This document shows, piece after piece, positions 9,206-18,034 of a DNA stretch of 64,000 bases; position 1 is the stretch's first letter; each line of letters begins with the position of its first letter. The notes beneath the pieces are model-generated. The model saw only the letters and a program-made list of their open reading frames with translations. It was not told where the DNA came from and made no database searches. This stretch comes from Comamonadaceae bacterium (GTDB lineage: Bacteria > Pseudomonadota > Gammaproteobacteria > Burkholderiales > Burkholderiaceae_C): contig CANJNC010000006.1 of assembly GCA_947475685.1 (NCBI GenBank), positions 1-64,000 on the forward strand. Reading direction: 5' to 3'. A program made the position numbers and the translations under genes.

Positions 9206-11050
9206 ATGAGCGCCAAAGATACATCCTCACCCCATGTCCCCAAGACGTCAAACCAAACTGCGTCGCCTGATCCCATCGAAAAACCAAGTAATTTTTTACG
9301 TCAAATCATTGAACACGATTTGTCCAAAGGTGCGTACAGCACGCGCAAATGGGCTGGCTCTCCAGGCTCCAAAGCGCACCAAGATCAAGGCGCTTTAGAC
9401 ACCGCGTCCATTCGCACACGCTTTCCACCAGAGCCCAACGGTTACTTGCACATCGGTCACGCCAAAAGCATTTGTATCAATTTTGGTCTAGCACAGGACT
9501 ACCACGGCGTGTGTCACATGCGTTTTGACGACACCAATCCAGAAAAAGAAGACACCGAGTACGTCAACTCCATTTTGGATGCGGTGAAATGGCTAGGGTT
9601 TGATTGGAGCCAAGAAATCAACGGCAAGACGGTCTCACACCTCTATGAGGCAAGCTCCTATTTTGAGTTCATGTATGCCGCCGCACTGGCACTCATTGAG
9701 TCTGGCAACGCCTACGTCGATGAACAAAGTGCTGAAGAGATGAGGAGCATGCGAGGAGACTTCTCTACTGCAGGCATCAACAGCCCCCATCGCGATAGAA
9801 GCCCACAAGACAATCTCGCGCGTTTCACGGCCATGAAAGACGGGCTCTTGGCCGATGGAAGCGCCGTGCTCAGAGCCAAAATTGACATGGCTTCGCCCAA
9901 TTTAAACATGCGTGATCCGGCGATTTATCGCATTCGCCGAGCGCATCACCACCGCACCGCAAACCGTTGGTGCATTTATCCAATGTACACCTTTGCTCAC
10001 CCCATTGAAGATGCGCTGGAGCAAATCACACACAGCTTTTGCACCCTTGAATTTGAGGACCAACGTCCCTTTTACGATTGGCTTCTAGATAAACTCATTG
10101 GCTTGAACTTGCTGAGTGCACCCGCACCCAAACAGTACGAGTTTGCTCGGCTGAATTTGACCTATGTGATCACCAGCAAAAGAAAACTCGCGCAACTGGT
10201 CAACGAGCACCATGTGAGTGGTTGGGATGACCCCAGAATGCCCACCATCGTGGGACTTCGCAGAAGGGGCTACACACCACAAAGCATCCGTACATTTGTA
10301 GATCGCATTGGCGTGACGAAAAGCGACAGTTGGATTGAGTACAGCACCCTTGAAGGCTGCTTGAGGGAGGACTTGGAGGACAAGGCCCCAAGGGCCATGG
10401 CTGTCTTGGAACCCATTCAACTGACTCTAAGCAACTGGCGTGAAGTCATGGGCGATGAGCCCCACATCAGCGTCACAGCACCCATGCACCCCAATCACCC
10501 CGAATGGGGGCAGCGTGAATTTTTATTCAGCCCTCGCCTGTGGATTGAAAAGTCCGACTTTGCACAAACTCCGCCCAAAGGTTTTTTTAGACTTTTCCCG
10601 GGCAACAAAGTGCGCCTCAAATACGGTTATGTCGTTGAGTGTGTAGGATGTGTGACCAACGAGCAAGGGGAGGTGACGGAGGTCTTGGCCAATATCGTTG
10701 CGGATACGAAAAGTGGTACACCTGGCGCCAACACCATCAAAGTCAAAGGAGTTCTCACTTGGGTGAGTCAACTCGACGCTTTGAGCGCGGAGGTCCGAAT
10801 TTATGATCGCCTCTTTAACGACTCACAACCTGATGCCGGAGGCAAAGATTTCCTCATGGCCCTCAATCCACAGAGCTTAAAAATCTCTCGCGGCAAAGTT
10901 GAGCCGAGCTTGAAAGCGATTCAAGCCGGCAAGGGCTTTCAATTTGAGAGGCATGGCTACTTTGTAAGCGATCTCAAAGATCACAGCGAACTGTCTCCTG
11001 TCTTTAATCGCATCACTGGCTTGAAAGACTCATGGACCCCAGGCGCTTGA
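9206..11050 (+). CDS. glnS: glutaminyl-tRNA synthetase
   Basis: 614 residues, class I synthetase that charges tRNA-Gln. The HIGH signature is in PPEPNGYLHIGHAKSI, with HIGH at about residue 82. The KMSKS counterpart is VITSKRKL near 319-326, the degenerate form usual in GlnRS. The Rossmann catalytic domain is followed by the beta-barrel anticodon-binding domains (about 360-600). The N-terminal tail before FLRQIIEHDL is about 30 residues and polar. The start ATG is at 9206. A hairpin at 11065-11079 lies just after the stop. Confidence 0.96.
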   Translation: MSAKDTSSPHVPKTSNQTASPDPIEKPSNFLRQIIEHDLSKGAYSTRKWAGSPGSKAHQDQGALDTASIRTRFPPEPNGYLHIGHAKSICINFGLAQDYHGVCHMRFDDTNPEKEDTEYVNSILDAVKWLGFDWSQEINGKTVSHLYEASSYFEFMYAAALALIESGNAYVDEQSAEEMRSMRGDFSTAGINSPHRDRSPQDNLARFTAMKDGLLADGSAVLRAKIDMASPNLNMRDPAIYRIRRAHHHRTANRWCIYPMYTFAHPIEDALEQITHSFCTLEFEDQRPFYDWLLDKLIGLNLLSAPAPKQYEFARLNLTYVITSKRKLAQLVNEHHVSGWDDPRMPTIVGLRRRGYTPQSIRTFVDRIGVTKSDSWIEYSTLEGCLREDLEDKAPRAMAVLEPIQLTLSNWREVMGDEPHISVTAPMHPNHPEWGQREFLFSPRLWIEKSDFAQTPPKGFFRLFPGNKVRLKYGYVVECVGCVTNEQGEVTEVLANIVADTKSGTPGANTIKVKGVLTWVSQLDALSAEVRIYDRLFNDSQPDAGGKDFLMALNPQSLKISRGKVEPSLKAIQAGKGFQFERHGYFVSDLKDHSELSPVFNRITGLKDSWTPGA

Positions 11051-11064
11051 CGAGCCAACGCGTA

Positions 11065-11079
11065 CTTGGGTATCCCAAG
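11065..11079. terminator. short perfect hairpin after glnS
   Basis: CTTGGG-TAT-CCCAAG forms a 6-bp stem with a 3-base loop 14 bases past the glnS stop. There is no immediate T-run, so it is only a weak terminator candidate. Confidence 0.3.
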
Positions 11080-11172
11080 ACAACGCTTTGTTTTGGTTGA
11101 TTGACAAGGATCAAAGAACCCCCAAAGAGAAAAAGCTACATTGAACATCTGAGCCACTTTAGAAAGATTCAG

Positions 11173-11382
11173 ATGAAAAAAAACCAAACTCTTCACTTTT
11201 GCCCCAACGTCCAAACCCATATTCAAACCGCTCATGGCTTTGAGGCCTGCATCACAGAGCATCAATGTTTCAGCGATGATCCATGCCCGTTGATGAAACA
11301 GTTTCTTGAGCATCAAAAAACACTGGAGATGAATCAAATGCTCAGACCAGCAGAAAAGCTTTGCAAGAAGAAAAGCCATTAA
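11173..11382 (+). CDS. small Cys-rich hypothetical protein
   Basis: 69 residues from the ATG at 11173; an upstream in-frame start at 11101 would add 24 basic residues. I do not recognise the family. Five cysteines are spaced as C9, C25, C31, C37 and C64, and the pattern FCP...AC...C...DDPCPL resembles a small metal-binding or ribbon-type protein. It lies alone between glnS and an exported hydrolase on the same strand. The ribosome-binding site is poor (AGAAAG seven bases before the ATG). It could be spurious, but the regular cysteine spacing and Pro-Leu ending of the motif speak for a real gene. Confidence 0.45.
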   Translation: MKKNQTLHFCPNVQTHIQTAHGFEACITEHQCFSDDPCPLMKQFLEHQKTLEMNQMLRPAEKLCKKKSH

Positions 11383-11461
11383 CCCAATCGTGCCAAGGGC
11401 TGTTCAGTTAAAATATACTGGATGATCTCTTATCTCTAAAGCCCACTTTTTTCATTTGCCC

Positions 11462-12517
11462 ATGGCTTGGTTTGTTTTTTTATTTTTACTCATGGCCCAT
11501 GTGATCGGTGCGCACGCACAAAACTATCCACAACCCGTTGAGGGTTCGTGGGTTGCCAAAGACTTTAAATTTCACACGGGTGAAACTTTCAAAGAACTCA
11601 AAATTGGCTACCAAACCGTGGGCGAGCCAAGCGGCCTCCCTGTCTTGATGTTGCATGGCACTGCTGGAAGCGCCAAGTCACTGCTCAATATGAATTTTGC
11701 CGGTGAGTTGTTTGGCCCTGGTCAAGCCCTGGATGCCAAAAAATACTTCATCATCTTGCCTGACAGCATTGGAGTGGGTCTCTCCAGCAAACCTTCCGAC
11801 GGCTTAAAAAGACAGTTTCCAAGGTACAACTACGACGACATGGTTCAAGCCCAATACAGACTTGTGACACAGGGCCTTGGAATTGAGCACCTTCGACTTG
11901 TGTCTGGCAATTCCATGGGCGGCATGCAAACTTGGATCTGGGGCATCAAATACCCTGAATTCATGGATGTGCTTGCCCCCTTGGCCTCGACCCCTAGTGC
12001 CATGTCTGGAAGAAACTGGATGATGCGCCGGCTCATCATCGACGCCATTCAAAACGATCCCACATGGAACCATGGCAACTACACCGAACAGCCCAAAAGT
12101 TTGAAATTTGCATCCACTTTTTTCTCACTCGCCACAAGTGGGGGGACCAAAGCAATGCAAAAAATAGGATCCACCAGAGAAAAGGCAGACGCCTTTGTCA
12201 ATTCCAAATTGAATGAACCTATGGCTGCAGATGCCAATGACAACTTGTATCAATGGGAGTACTCAGCCGATTACGATCCCCAGCCCTTCTTAAAAAATAT
12301 CAAAGCCCGCGTGCTGATTATCAACGCAGAGGATGATGAGAGAAATCCGCCCGAGCTGGGCCGCATGGAACAAGTCCTCAAGCAACTCAAAAATGCACGC
12401 TTACATCTGATCCCCTCCAGCGACCAAACCTCTGGTCATGGCACCACGGGACAGGCCAAGTGGTGGAGCCAAGAGTTGCTCAAAGAACTCCAGAGCGTCC
12501 AAACCTTCAAGCCTTGA
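11462..12517 (+). CDS. exported alpha/beta hydrolase, homoserine acetyltransferase-like
   Basis: 351 residues from ATG 11462 (a TTG six bases upstream is possible). A signal peptide is clear: a hydrophobic stretch from residue 2, cleavage near AHA-QNYP (about residue 20). The body has the MetX-type alpha/beta-hydrolase fold with nucleophile Ser in SGNSMGGM (near residue 155), Asp in NAEDDERNPPE (near 285) and His in SGHGTTGQ (near 325). True homoserine acetyltransferases are cytosolic, so this is more likely a periplasmic esterase or acyltransferase. No ribosome-binding site is visible. It is followed on the same strand by a Bug receptor gene, whose probable start is about 60 bp downstream, so a periplasmic hydrolase would feed a periplasmic receptor. 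Substrate unknown. Confidence 0.8.
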   Translation: MAWFVFLFLLMAHVIGAHAQNYPQPVEGSWVAKDFKFHTGETFKELKIGYQTVGEPSGLPVLMLHGTAGSAKSLLNMNFAGELFGPGQALDAKKYFIILPDSIGVGLSSKPSDGLKRQFPRYNYDDMVQAQYRLVTQGLGIEHLRLVSGNSMGGMQTWIWGIKYPEFMDVLAPLASTPSAMSGRNWMMRRLIIDAIQNDPTWNHGNYTEQPKSLKFASTFFSLATSGGTKAMQKIGSTREKADAFVNSKLNEPMAADANDNLYQWEYSADYDPQPFLKNIKARVLIINAEDDERNPPELGRMEQVLKQLKNARLHLIPSSDQTSGHGTTGQAKWWSQELLKELQSVQTFKP

Positions 12518-12575
12518 ACTTTCCTTTTTCAAACTGTCTTTGTCATCTCTTACTCAACATCCACTGGAATATACT

Positions 12576-13580
12576 TTGTCCCTTTACCGAACTCTTTTCA
12601 AATGCCCTTGCCTGGATTTGATGGTCATGGCTTTGGTACAACTGGCACTCACAACAGCACCGTGTCTTGCTCAAGACAGCACTGAATGGCCAAGCAAACC
12701 CATCAAGATGATTGTGCCCTTTCCCGCTGCTGGTGGAACGGATGCTGTGGCCAGAGCTCTTGCCAATAAATTAAGTCTTCAAGTGGGCAAACCCGTCATC
12801 GTTGAAAACAAGTCCGGCGCCAATGGCGTCATTGGCGCAGACTACGTGGCTCATTCAACGCCTGATGGATTGACGATTTTGTTGACCATCGCCTCTCACT
12901 CGATTGCACCAGCCATCTACAAAAGCTTGCCCTACAACACAGATCAAGATTTTACGGCGGTGAGCTTGGTTGCACTCTACCCCTATCTCTTTACCATCCC
13001 CCAAAGTTCACCCCTTCACTCCTTTAAAGAATTCATTGACTATGCCAAACTGCATCCAGGGCAAATCAGCTACGCGTCTTCTGGCACGGGCAGTGGCCCA
13101 CATTTGGGAATGGAGTTGCTAGAAGAGATCACGGGCATGGAGCTCATTCACGTTCCCTACAAAGGTGCGGCACCGGCGAACAACGATTTGATCAGCGGTC
13201 AAGTTCAAGCCATGCTCAACAATCTTTTGGCGGGTGGCGCCTTGATTCGAGCTCAAAAACTCAAGGTCTTGGCCATCACCAGCGAGCACAGATCTAAGGC
13301 CTTGCCCGATGTGCCGACCATCAAAGAGTTGGGCTACCCCAAGTACCAAGTCGATGGATGGTATGGTGTCTTTGTGCCCGCCAAAACGCCCACAAGCACA
13401 GTGAACAAACTTTCATCAGAAATCGCAAAGGCGCTCAAAGATGCTGAGGTACTGCAGCGACTGAGCAAGGATGGTGCAATTGCGGTTGGAAGTACTCCTA
13501 AAGAGTTTGCTGACTTTTTCAATCGCGATAAAAAGCAGTGGTTAGAGCTTACACAAAAAATCAAAATCACTCTGGACTGA
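12576..13580 (+). CDS. Bug-family (TctC) periplasmic solute receptor 1
   Basis: 334 residues if started at TTG 12576, which gives a signal peptide with basic residues (Arg5, Lys9) before the hydrophobic core and a GGA seven bases upstream. ATG 12621 gives a shorter signal without a positive charge. Cleavage is likely after PCLAQ. Family marks: IKMIVPFPAAGGTDAVAR, VENKSGANGVIGADYVA, HVPYKGAAPA and DVPTIKELG. Bug proteins bind small carboxylates in the periplasm and normally serve a TctA/TctB transporter, but none is nearby. The next gene, an alpha/beta hydrolase, begins four bases after the stop, so these two are co-transcribed. Ligand cannot be read from the sequence. Confidence 0.88.
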   Translation: MSLYRTLFKCPCLDLMVMALVQLALTTAPCLAQDSTEWPSKPIKMIVPFPAAGGTDAVARALANKLSLQVGKPVIVENKSGANGVIGADYVAHSTPDGLTILLTIASHSIAPAIYKSLPYNTDQDFTAVSLVALYPYLFTIPQSSPLHSFKEFIDYAKLHPGQISYASSGTGSGPHLGMELLEEITGMELIHVPYKGAAPANNDLISGQVQAMLNNLLAGGALIRAQKLKVLAITSEHRSKALPDVPTIKELGYPKYQVDGWYGVFVPAKTPTSTVNKLSSEIAKALKDAEVLQRLSKDGAIAVGSTPKEFADFFNRDKKQWLELTQKIKITLD

Positions 13581-13584
13581 ACCC

Positions 13585-14433
13585 ATGCCTAAACTTCAAG
13601 TTGCCAAAGACATTGACATTTTTTATCAAGAAGACGATTTCACCAATCCGTGGCAACATCGACCAACACTCCTGCTTCAACACGGCAACGGCAGGAGCAG
13701 TGCGTTTTGGTACAGATGGATCCCTTATCTAAGCCGGCACTTTAAAATTGTTCGCGCTGACATGAGAGGTGTGGGACAGTCCTCACCCATTGAAAACACC
13801 CAGGATGATATTTCCATCGAGCATTGTGTCAGCGACTTGGTCCAACTGATTCAACACCTCAGTGATGCACCTGTTTATTTTTGCGGCGAGTCCATGGGCG
13901 GCATCTTGGGCATGGCTTTGGCAAGCTTGCACCCTGAGCGGGTCAAAGCACTGATCCTAGTTGCCACACCCGTCTATATCAGTGACGCCATGAAATCTCG
14001 CTATGCCATGGGGCACGGATCTAGATTGGACGCGATGAAAAAAATGGGCATCAAAAACTGGGTTCGAGAAACCAGTGTCTTGACCCGATTTGCACCAGAT
14101 ACAGACCCCCATCTCATTGACTGGTACGTCGAAGAGTTTGCAAAGGGGCAACCCGACGTGTTGGTGCGCTACTCTGAGCTTGTGAATTCAGCCAATGCCA
14201 AAGACTTCCTCGCGCGCATTCAATGCCCAACACTTGCGATCATGCCAAGCAATGGACAAATCACCGATACCGAGCAAGAGGCCCTAATAGAAAAACACAT
14301 TCAGAACATTCGAATTGAACACATCCAAACGCCCTTTCACATGATTCATTTGACCCATGTCAAAGAATGCACCGATCAAGTCCTTGACTTTCTAGAGGCA
14401 ATGGAGCACCAAAGCTCCACGCAGGCAAACTAA
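13585..14433 (+). CDS. alpha/beta hydrolase (3-oxoadipate enol-lactonase-like)
   Basis: 282 residues, no signal peptide, so cytosolic. The oxyanion segment LLLQHGNGRSS (about residues 29-39), nucleophile Ser in CGESMGGILG (near 97), and His in TPFHMIHL (near 253) give a complete-looking catalytic set. The fold type resembles PcaD enol-lactonases and other carbon-carbon or ester hydrolases. It starts four bases after the Bug receptor, a strong sign of joint function. It is a paralogue of the hydrolase at 20397-21206, which is also next to a Bug gene: both share the DFT-PW, WIP-LS and RG-G-S-P segments. It overlaps the convergent cyclase gene by four bases. Confidence 0.83.
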   Translation: MPKLQVAKDIDIFYQEDDFTNPWQHRPTLLLQHGNGRSSAFWYRWIPYLSRHFKIVRADMRGVGQSSPIENTQDDISIEHCVSDLVQLIQHLSDAPVYFCGESMGGILGMALASLHPERVKALILVATPVYISDAMKSRYAMGHGSRLDAMKKMGIKNWVRETSVLTRFAPDTDPHLIDWYVEEFAKGQPDVLVRYSELVNSANAKDFLARIQCPTLAIMPSNGQITDTEQEALIEKHIQNIRIEHIQTPFHMIHLTHVKECTDQVLDFLEAMEHQSSTQAN

Positions 14434-15455
14434 ACCGTTGCAACAGGTGTGACGGGTGAACCCGCTGCACCAGGCAGACGCAATGGGGGTGCAGTCAACA
14501 AAAATCGATGGCGTTGATTTTGATGAAGCCAACTAGAAAGCTCACTCAAATACCAAAGCTCACCAAGGTGAACGCCCAATTTAAATAAGCAGTGTTCATG
14601 CAGTGGCAAGACCGCACCGCTCTCGCCTAAGCCATGGCGAATGCCTAAGGTGGAAGACGCTTCAATGGCCAAGTTATCCGATACGATGGCACTCAAACGA
14701 CTTTGCGTGATCCAATTCAGGAGCCCCTCATCCTTCCCATCCAAAACAGCGCAGGCTGTTCTGATGGTTTCGTTGGGCCCGCTGGGGGCGCTTTGCATGA
14801 TCAAGTCATCCAAGCCCGTGTGAAAACAAACCATATCGCCTTCTTGGACTTGAATCTTCTCTTGTGCCATGATCGATAAAAGCATCTCCAAATTCACATG
14901 CACTCTTTTATCTCCAAAGTGTCGATGTAAATCAATCATCACCCCTCGTCCCTGAACGCCTTTTTCGGCCATTTTGGCAATGGACAAGGCTTTTGCCCCC
15001 AATTCACCTTGCAAGCCTTGACCATGCGGATCCACAATGGACCATCCGTTGTAAAAAACTTTTTTAGCCTGGCCCTCACCGTCTACATCAAACCATGAAC
15101 CTTTGTGCGAAAAGCTGTCCCACTGCGTGGAATACTGACTGTATAAAAGCACTGCCTCATCGCTAGAGACGTCGGTCAGTCTTTGATCCAACTCATTGAG
15201 CGCAAAATTAAAAATCTTGTGTCCTTGGGCATTGGTGACCGGCTTGAAAATGGGTGCACACCGATGTGCATTCAAAACTTGTCCGCCAGGTTTGTCCAGT
15301 GGCAAGCTCAAACAAAATATTTCTCCTGTGATCACCTCTTGGATGGCTTGAAGTCGAATTTCAGGGGTAATGAGATTCATGCGACCGCATTGATCGTCTT
15401 CACCAAATTCGCCCCAATTTGAGCCCTGGGGCCTGATCGTCCATCTTTTTTTCAT
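14430..15455 (-). CDS. cyclase family protein (kynurenine formamidase-like fold)
   Basis: 341 residues. The family (PF04199) includes kynurenine formamidase and metal-dependent hydrolases. The metal motif HxGTHxDxPxH is present in altered form: Q107-Y-S-T-Q111-W-D113-S-F-S-H117, so both His of the HxxxH part are Gln while Asp and the last His remain. Later conserved parts are RGVMIDLHRHFG (about residues 171-182) and FHTGLDD (about 212-218). Longer cyclase-family members with a TQWD segment exist, so this looks like a true subfamily and not decay. No signal peptide is seen. It is transcribed away from a Bug-MmgE-MmgE operon across a shared promoter region with an 18-bp tandem repeat. Substrate unknown. 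Confidence 0.8.
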   Translation of the reverse strand: MKKRWTIRPQGSNWGEFGEDDQCGRMNLITPEIRLQAIQEVITGEIFCLSLPLDKPGGQVLNAHRCAPIFKPVTNAQGHKIFNFALNELDQRLTDVSSDEAVLLYSQYSTQWDSFSHKGSWFDVDGEGQAKKVFYNGWSIVDPHGQGLQGELGAKALSIAKMAEKGVQGRGVMIDLHRHFGDKRVHVNLEMLLSIMAQEKIQVQEGDMVCFHTGLDDLIMQSAPSGPNETIRTACAVLDGKDEGLLNWITQSRLSAIVSDNLAIEASSTLGIRHGLGESGAVLPLHEHCLFKLGVHLGELWYLSELSSWLHQNQRHRFLLTAPPLRLPGAAGSPVTPVATV

Positions 15456-15517
15456 AAGCCCAACTTCTTTTTACAATGATTTCCCCTTAGCACCCTAGAC
15501 ACCGTCAATCGCCTTGG

Positions 15518-15553
15518 TGTAAGTATTTATTTCTATGTAAGTATTTATTTCTA
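15518..15553. repeat. perfect tandem repeat, 2 x 18 bp, in a divergent promoter region
   Basis: The unit TGTAAGTATTTATTTCTA occurs at 15518-15535 and again directly at 15536-15553, without mismatch. It lies between the divergent cyclase gene and the Bug-MmgE operon. It could be a pair of regulator sites or a recent slippage duplication. Confidence 0.85.
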
Positions 15554-15648
15554 CAATAGAGCTTGAAATGTATACCAAAAAAAGCCGACTTCAAATTCTC
15601 GCTAAGAAATTTATCCCAGCTCGCGACCCAGAACTCCTTAAGACACTC

Positions 15649-16629
15649 ATGACTCACCTTTTAACTCGCATGCATCAAATCACCCTTGGGGTGCTGTTTA
15701 TTTTTTCAATTTCATCGCTCAATGCGCTGGCCTATCCCGATCGAGCGGTTCACGTCATCACCCCTTTCCCAGCGGGTGGTGCAGCCGATGTGGTACTTCG
15801 CTTAGTGACACAAAAATTATCCGAGGCTCTGGGAACTCCTTTTGTGGTCGAAAACAAAGCGGGGGCTGGCGGGGGAATTGGTAGCCTTTATGTTGCAAAA
15901 GCTGAAGCGGATGGATACACCTTGCTGCTCACCTCCAGCAGCGCCATGTCCATCAACCCTCTTTTAGGAGAAAAGTCCCTCTATAACCCCTTTACTGACT
16001 TTACAGCCATCGTCTTGATTGGTTCATCCCCCAACGTCTTGGTGGTCAATGCCAAAGAGAACATCAATACCTTAAACGACTTGATCTCTCAGGCCAAAGC
16101 AAAACCAACCCAATTCAGTTTTGCCTCTAATGGAGCGGGCACGTTAAGTCACCTCACGGGTGAGCTTTTTAATCAATACGCTGGCGTGACACTGTTGCAT
16201 GTCCCCTACAAAGGCGCCGCCCCTGCCGTTGCAGACACCATAGGCGGTCAGGTCAACGCCTTGTTTGCAGCCTATGCCAGTGTCAATGGGATGGTCAAAG
16301 CTGGCAAACTTAAACTGATTGGCGTGACCAGTCTGAATCGCTTAGAAATTGCACCAGACATCCCCACGTTGTCTGAGAGTGGGCTCAAGGGGTTTGAGTC
16401 CAATCAATGGTGGGGCTTGTATGGTCCGCCCAACTTAAATAGCGCCATCGTAGGCAAGCTCAATGTCGAGATGAATAAGATTTTATCCAACAAAGAAACC
16501 AAAAAACGATTTTCAGAAGAATCGATTGAGCTCATGGGTGGCACACCCGCACAACTCAATCAGTACTTAAGAGCGGACTACAGCAAATGGGAAAAAGTCA
16601 TTAAACATGCCAACATCAAAAACCAATAA
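15649..16629 (+). CDS. Bug-family (TctC) periplasmic solute receptor 2
   Basis: 326 residues from ATG 15649. The reading frame is open to an ATG at 15568, but the signal peptide is best formed from 15649 (or 15670): MHQITLGVLFIFSISSLNALA with cleavage before YPDRAV. Family marks are VITPFPAGGAADVV, VENKAGAGGGIGSLYVA, HVPYKGAAPAVAD and DIPTLSESG. It is the first gene of an apparent operon with two MmgE/PrpD genes: the next reading frame starts 22 bases before this stop. The join to MmgE/PrpD enzymes hints at a tricarboxylate or methylcitrate-like ligand, but that is inference. No TctA/B is nearby. Confidence 0.88.
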   Translation: MTHLLTRMHQITLGVLFIFSISSLNALAYPDRAVHVITPFPAGGAADVVLRLVTQKLSEALGTPFVVENKAGAGGGIGSLYVAKAEADGYTLLLTSSSAMSINPLLGEKSLYNPFTDFTAIVLIGSSPNVLVVNAKENINTLNDLISQAKAKPTQFSFASNGAGTLSHLTGELFNQYAGVTLLHVPYKGAAPAVADTIGGQVNALFAAYASVNGMVKAGKLKLIGVTSLNRLEIAPDIPTLSESGLKGFESNQWWGLYGPPNLNSAIVGKLNVEMNKILSNKETKKRFSEESIELMGGTPAQLNQYLRADYSKWEKVIKHANIKNQ

Positions 16630-18034
16630 TCTAACAAGTCCCCCCTTAGCCAGCATGGGTGCAACACACGCATTGGCGCAGTTTGGCCACGATCTTCGCT
16701 GGGCACAAGTTCCAATCCGCGTGAAGGAGACCCTGCATGTTTTGATGATCGATATTTTTCGTGCCTCAGCGGGTGGTATCGATCGTGCATGGACTCAAGA
16801 CATCCTATCGCTTTATCAACACCACCGTTCAGATCGAAACGCTCACGTTCTTTTGCACGACCTGCAAGTCGATGTGGCCAAAGCTGCATTCATCAACGCA
16901 ACTGCGTGTGGCAGCTTAGACTGGGATGACTCGCATGTGGCGGCAATCATTCATCCAGGTGTTTGCGTATGGCCTGCAGCCATCGCCATGGCCCAAGTCA
17001 CCCAAGCAACTGGACAAGAGTTGCTTGAAGCTTGTGTGGTCGGTTATGAAACAGCCATTCGAGTCGGCATGTCCATTCAACCTGAGCATTCATTGCGGGG
17101 CTTCCAAGGCACTCCCACTTGCGGCGCGTTTGGCGCCGCTGCGGCTTGCGCAAAACTGCTCAAACTCTCCGTTGAACAACACCGCAATGCCTTGGGCATT
17201 GCGGCCACGTTTGCATGTGGGATTTCACAGTTTTTTGTATCTGGCTCTGACATCAAACGATTCCACGCTGGCAAAGCCGCCATGAATGGCGTGGAGGCTG
17301 CACTTTTGGCCCATCAAGGCCTGAGTGGACCTCCAGATGCAATTGAGGGCGTACAGGGATTTTGCCATGCCTTCTCCGATCGATTCGATGAGCAAACGAT
17401 TCTAAAGCGACTGGGGGACGCCTTTGAAATTGAAAAAATCTCTCTCAAACCCCACGCTGGAAGCGTACGTATGCAAAGTGCCATTGAATGTGCTTTGTAC
17501 ATTGCAAAAAAGCAAACAATTAGCGTTGAAGATATCTCGCACATTGAAATTGGCGTGCACCCTGCCATGGTGGGCAAACTCACGGCCAACCAGCCCGTTG
17601 ATCATCAGCAAGCTCAACTGAGCACGCCCTTTGCAGTGGCCATGGCGTTTTACTATCGTCAATTCAAAGGAAGTGAGATCTCTTTGTCCATTGATGACTT
17701 TGCAAACGCTTTTTCAAACTCGGATGTCATGAACTTGTCTGCAAAAATTACTTGCCATGAAGACAAGGAAGTCGAAGAAAAGACAACTCTCGAATCTGTC
17801 GCCGCCCGTGTACTTTGTCAAATGAAAAATGGATCACAGTTTGAACACTTTATTGAGCATCCCTTGGGCTGTCCAGCCAATCCCATGCGGCTAGACCATA
17901 TTTCAAACCGATTCATCCATCTGTCTGAACATAAAGTGGGCCATCAAGAATGCCTTGATTGGCTTGAGTCAACGAAAGACGTTGCGAGTTTAAAGAACAT
18001 AGACCCCTTGATGACTCTAAGATTAAAGCAATGA
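16607..18034 (+). CDS. MmgE/PrpD family protein, copy 1
   Basis: 475 residues from ATG 16607; ATG 16655 gives the more usual start MGATHALAQF and avoids the overlap with the Bug gene. MmgE/PrpD proteins are cofactor-free dehydratases or isomerases such as 2-methylcitrate dehydratase, cis-aconitate decarboxylase and iminodisuccinate epimerase. Family segments seen: DWDDSH and HPG (residues about 105-118), GYETAIRVG, TCGAFGAAAA (about 169-178), and the catalytic-type KRFHAGKAA near 216-224. It overlaps copy 2 by four bases (ATGA), so translation is probably coupled. Copies 1 and 2 are clear paralogues. Substrate unknown. Confidence 0.87.
   Translation: MPTSKTNNLTSPPLASMGATHALAQFGHDLRWAQVPIRVKETLHVLMIDIFRASAGGIDRAWTQDILSLYQHHRSDRNAHVLLHDLQVDVAKAAFINATACGSLDWDDSHVAAIIHPGVCVWPAAIAMAQVTQATGQELLEACVVGYETAIRVGMSIQPEHSLRGFQGTPTCGAFGAAAACAKLLKLSVEQHRNALGIAATFACGISQFFVSGSDIKRFHAGKAAMNGVEAALLAHQGLSGPPDAIEGVQGFCHAFSDRFDEQTILKRLGDAFEIEKISLKPHAGSVRMQSAIECALYIAKKQTISVEDISHIEIGVHPAMVGKLTANQPVDHQQAQLSTPFAVAMAFYYRQFKGSEISLSIDDFANAFSNSDVMNLSAKITCHEDKEVEEKTTLESVAARVLCQMKNGSQFEHFIEHPLGCPANPMRLDHISNRFIHLSEHKVGHQECLDWLESTKDVASLKNIDPLMTLRLKQ

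Noticed and set aside
14650-14823. Short plus-strand open frame inside the cyclase gene
   Set aside because: It is a shadow frame of the minus-strand gene with its intact family motifs.
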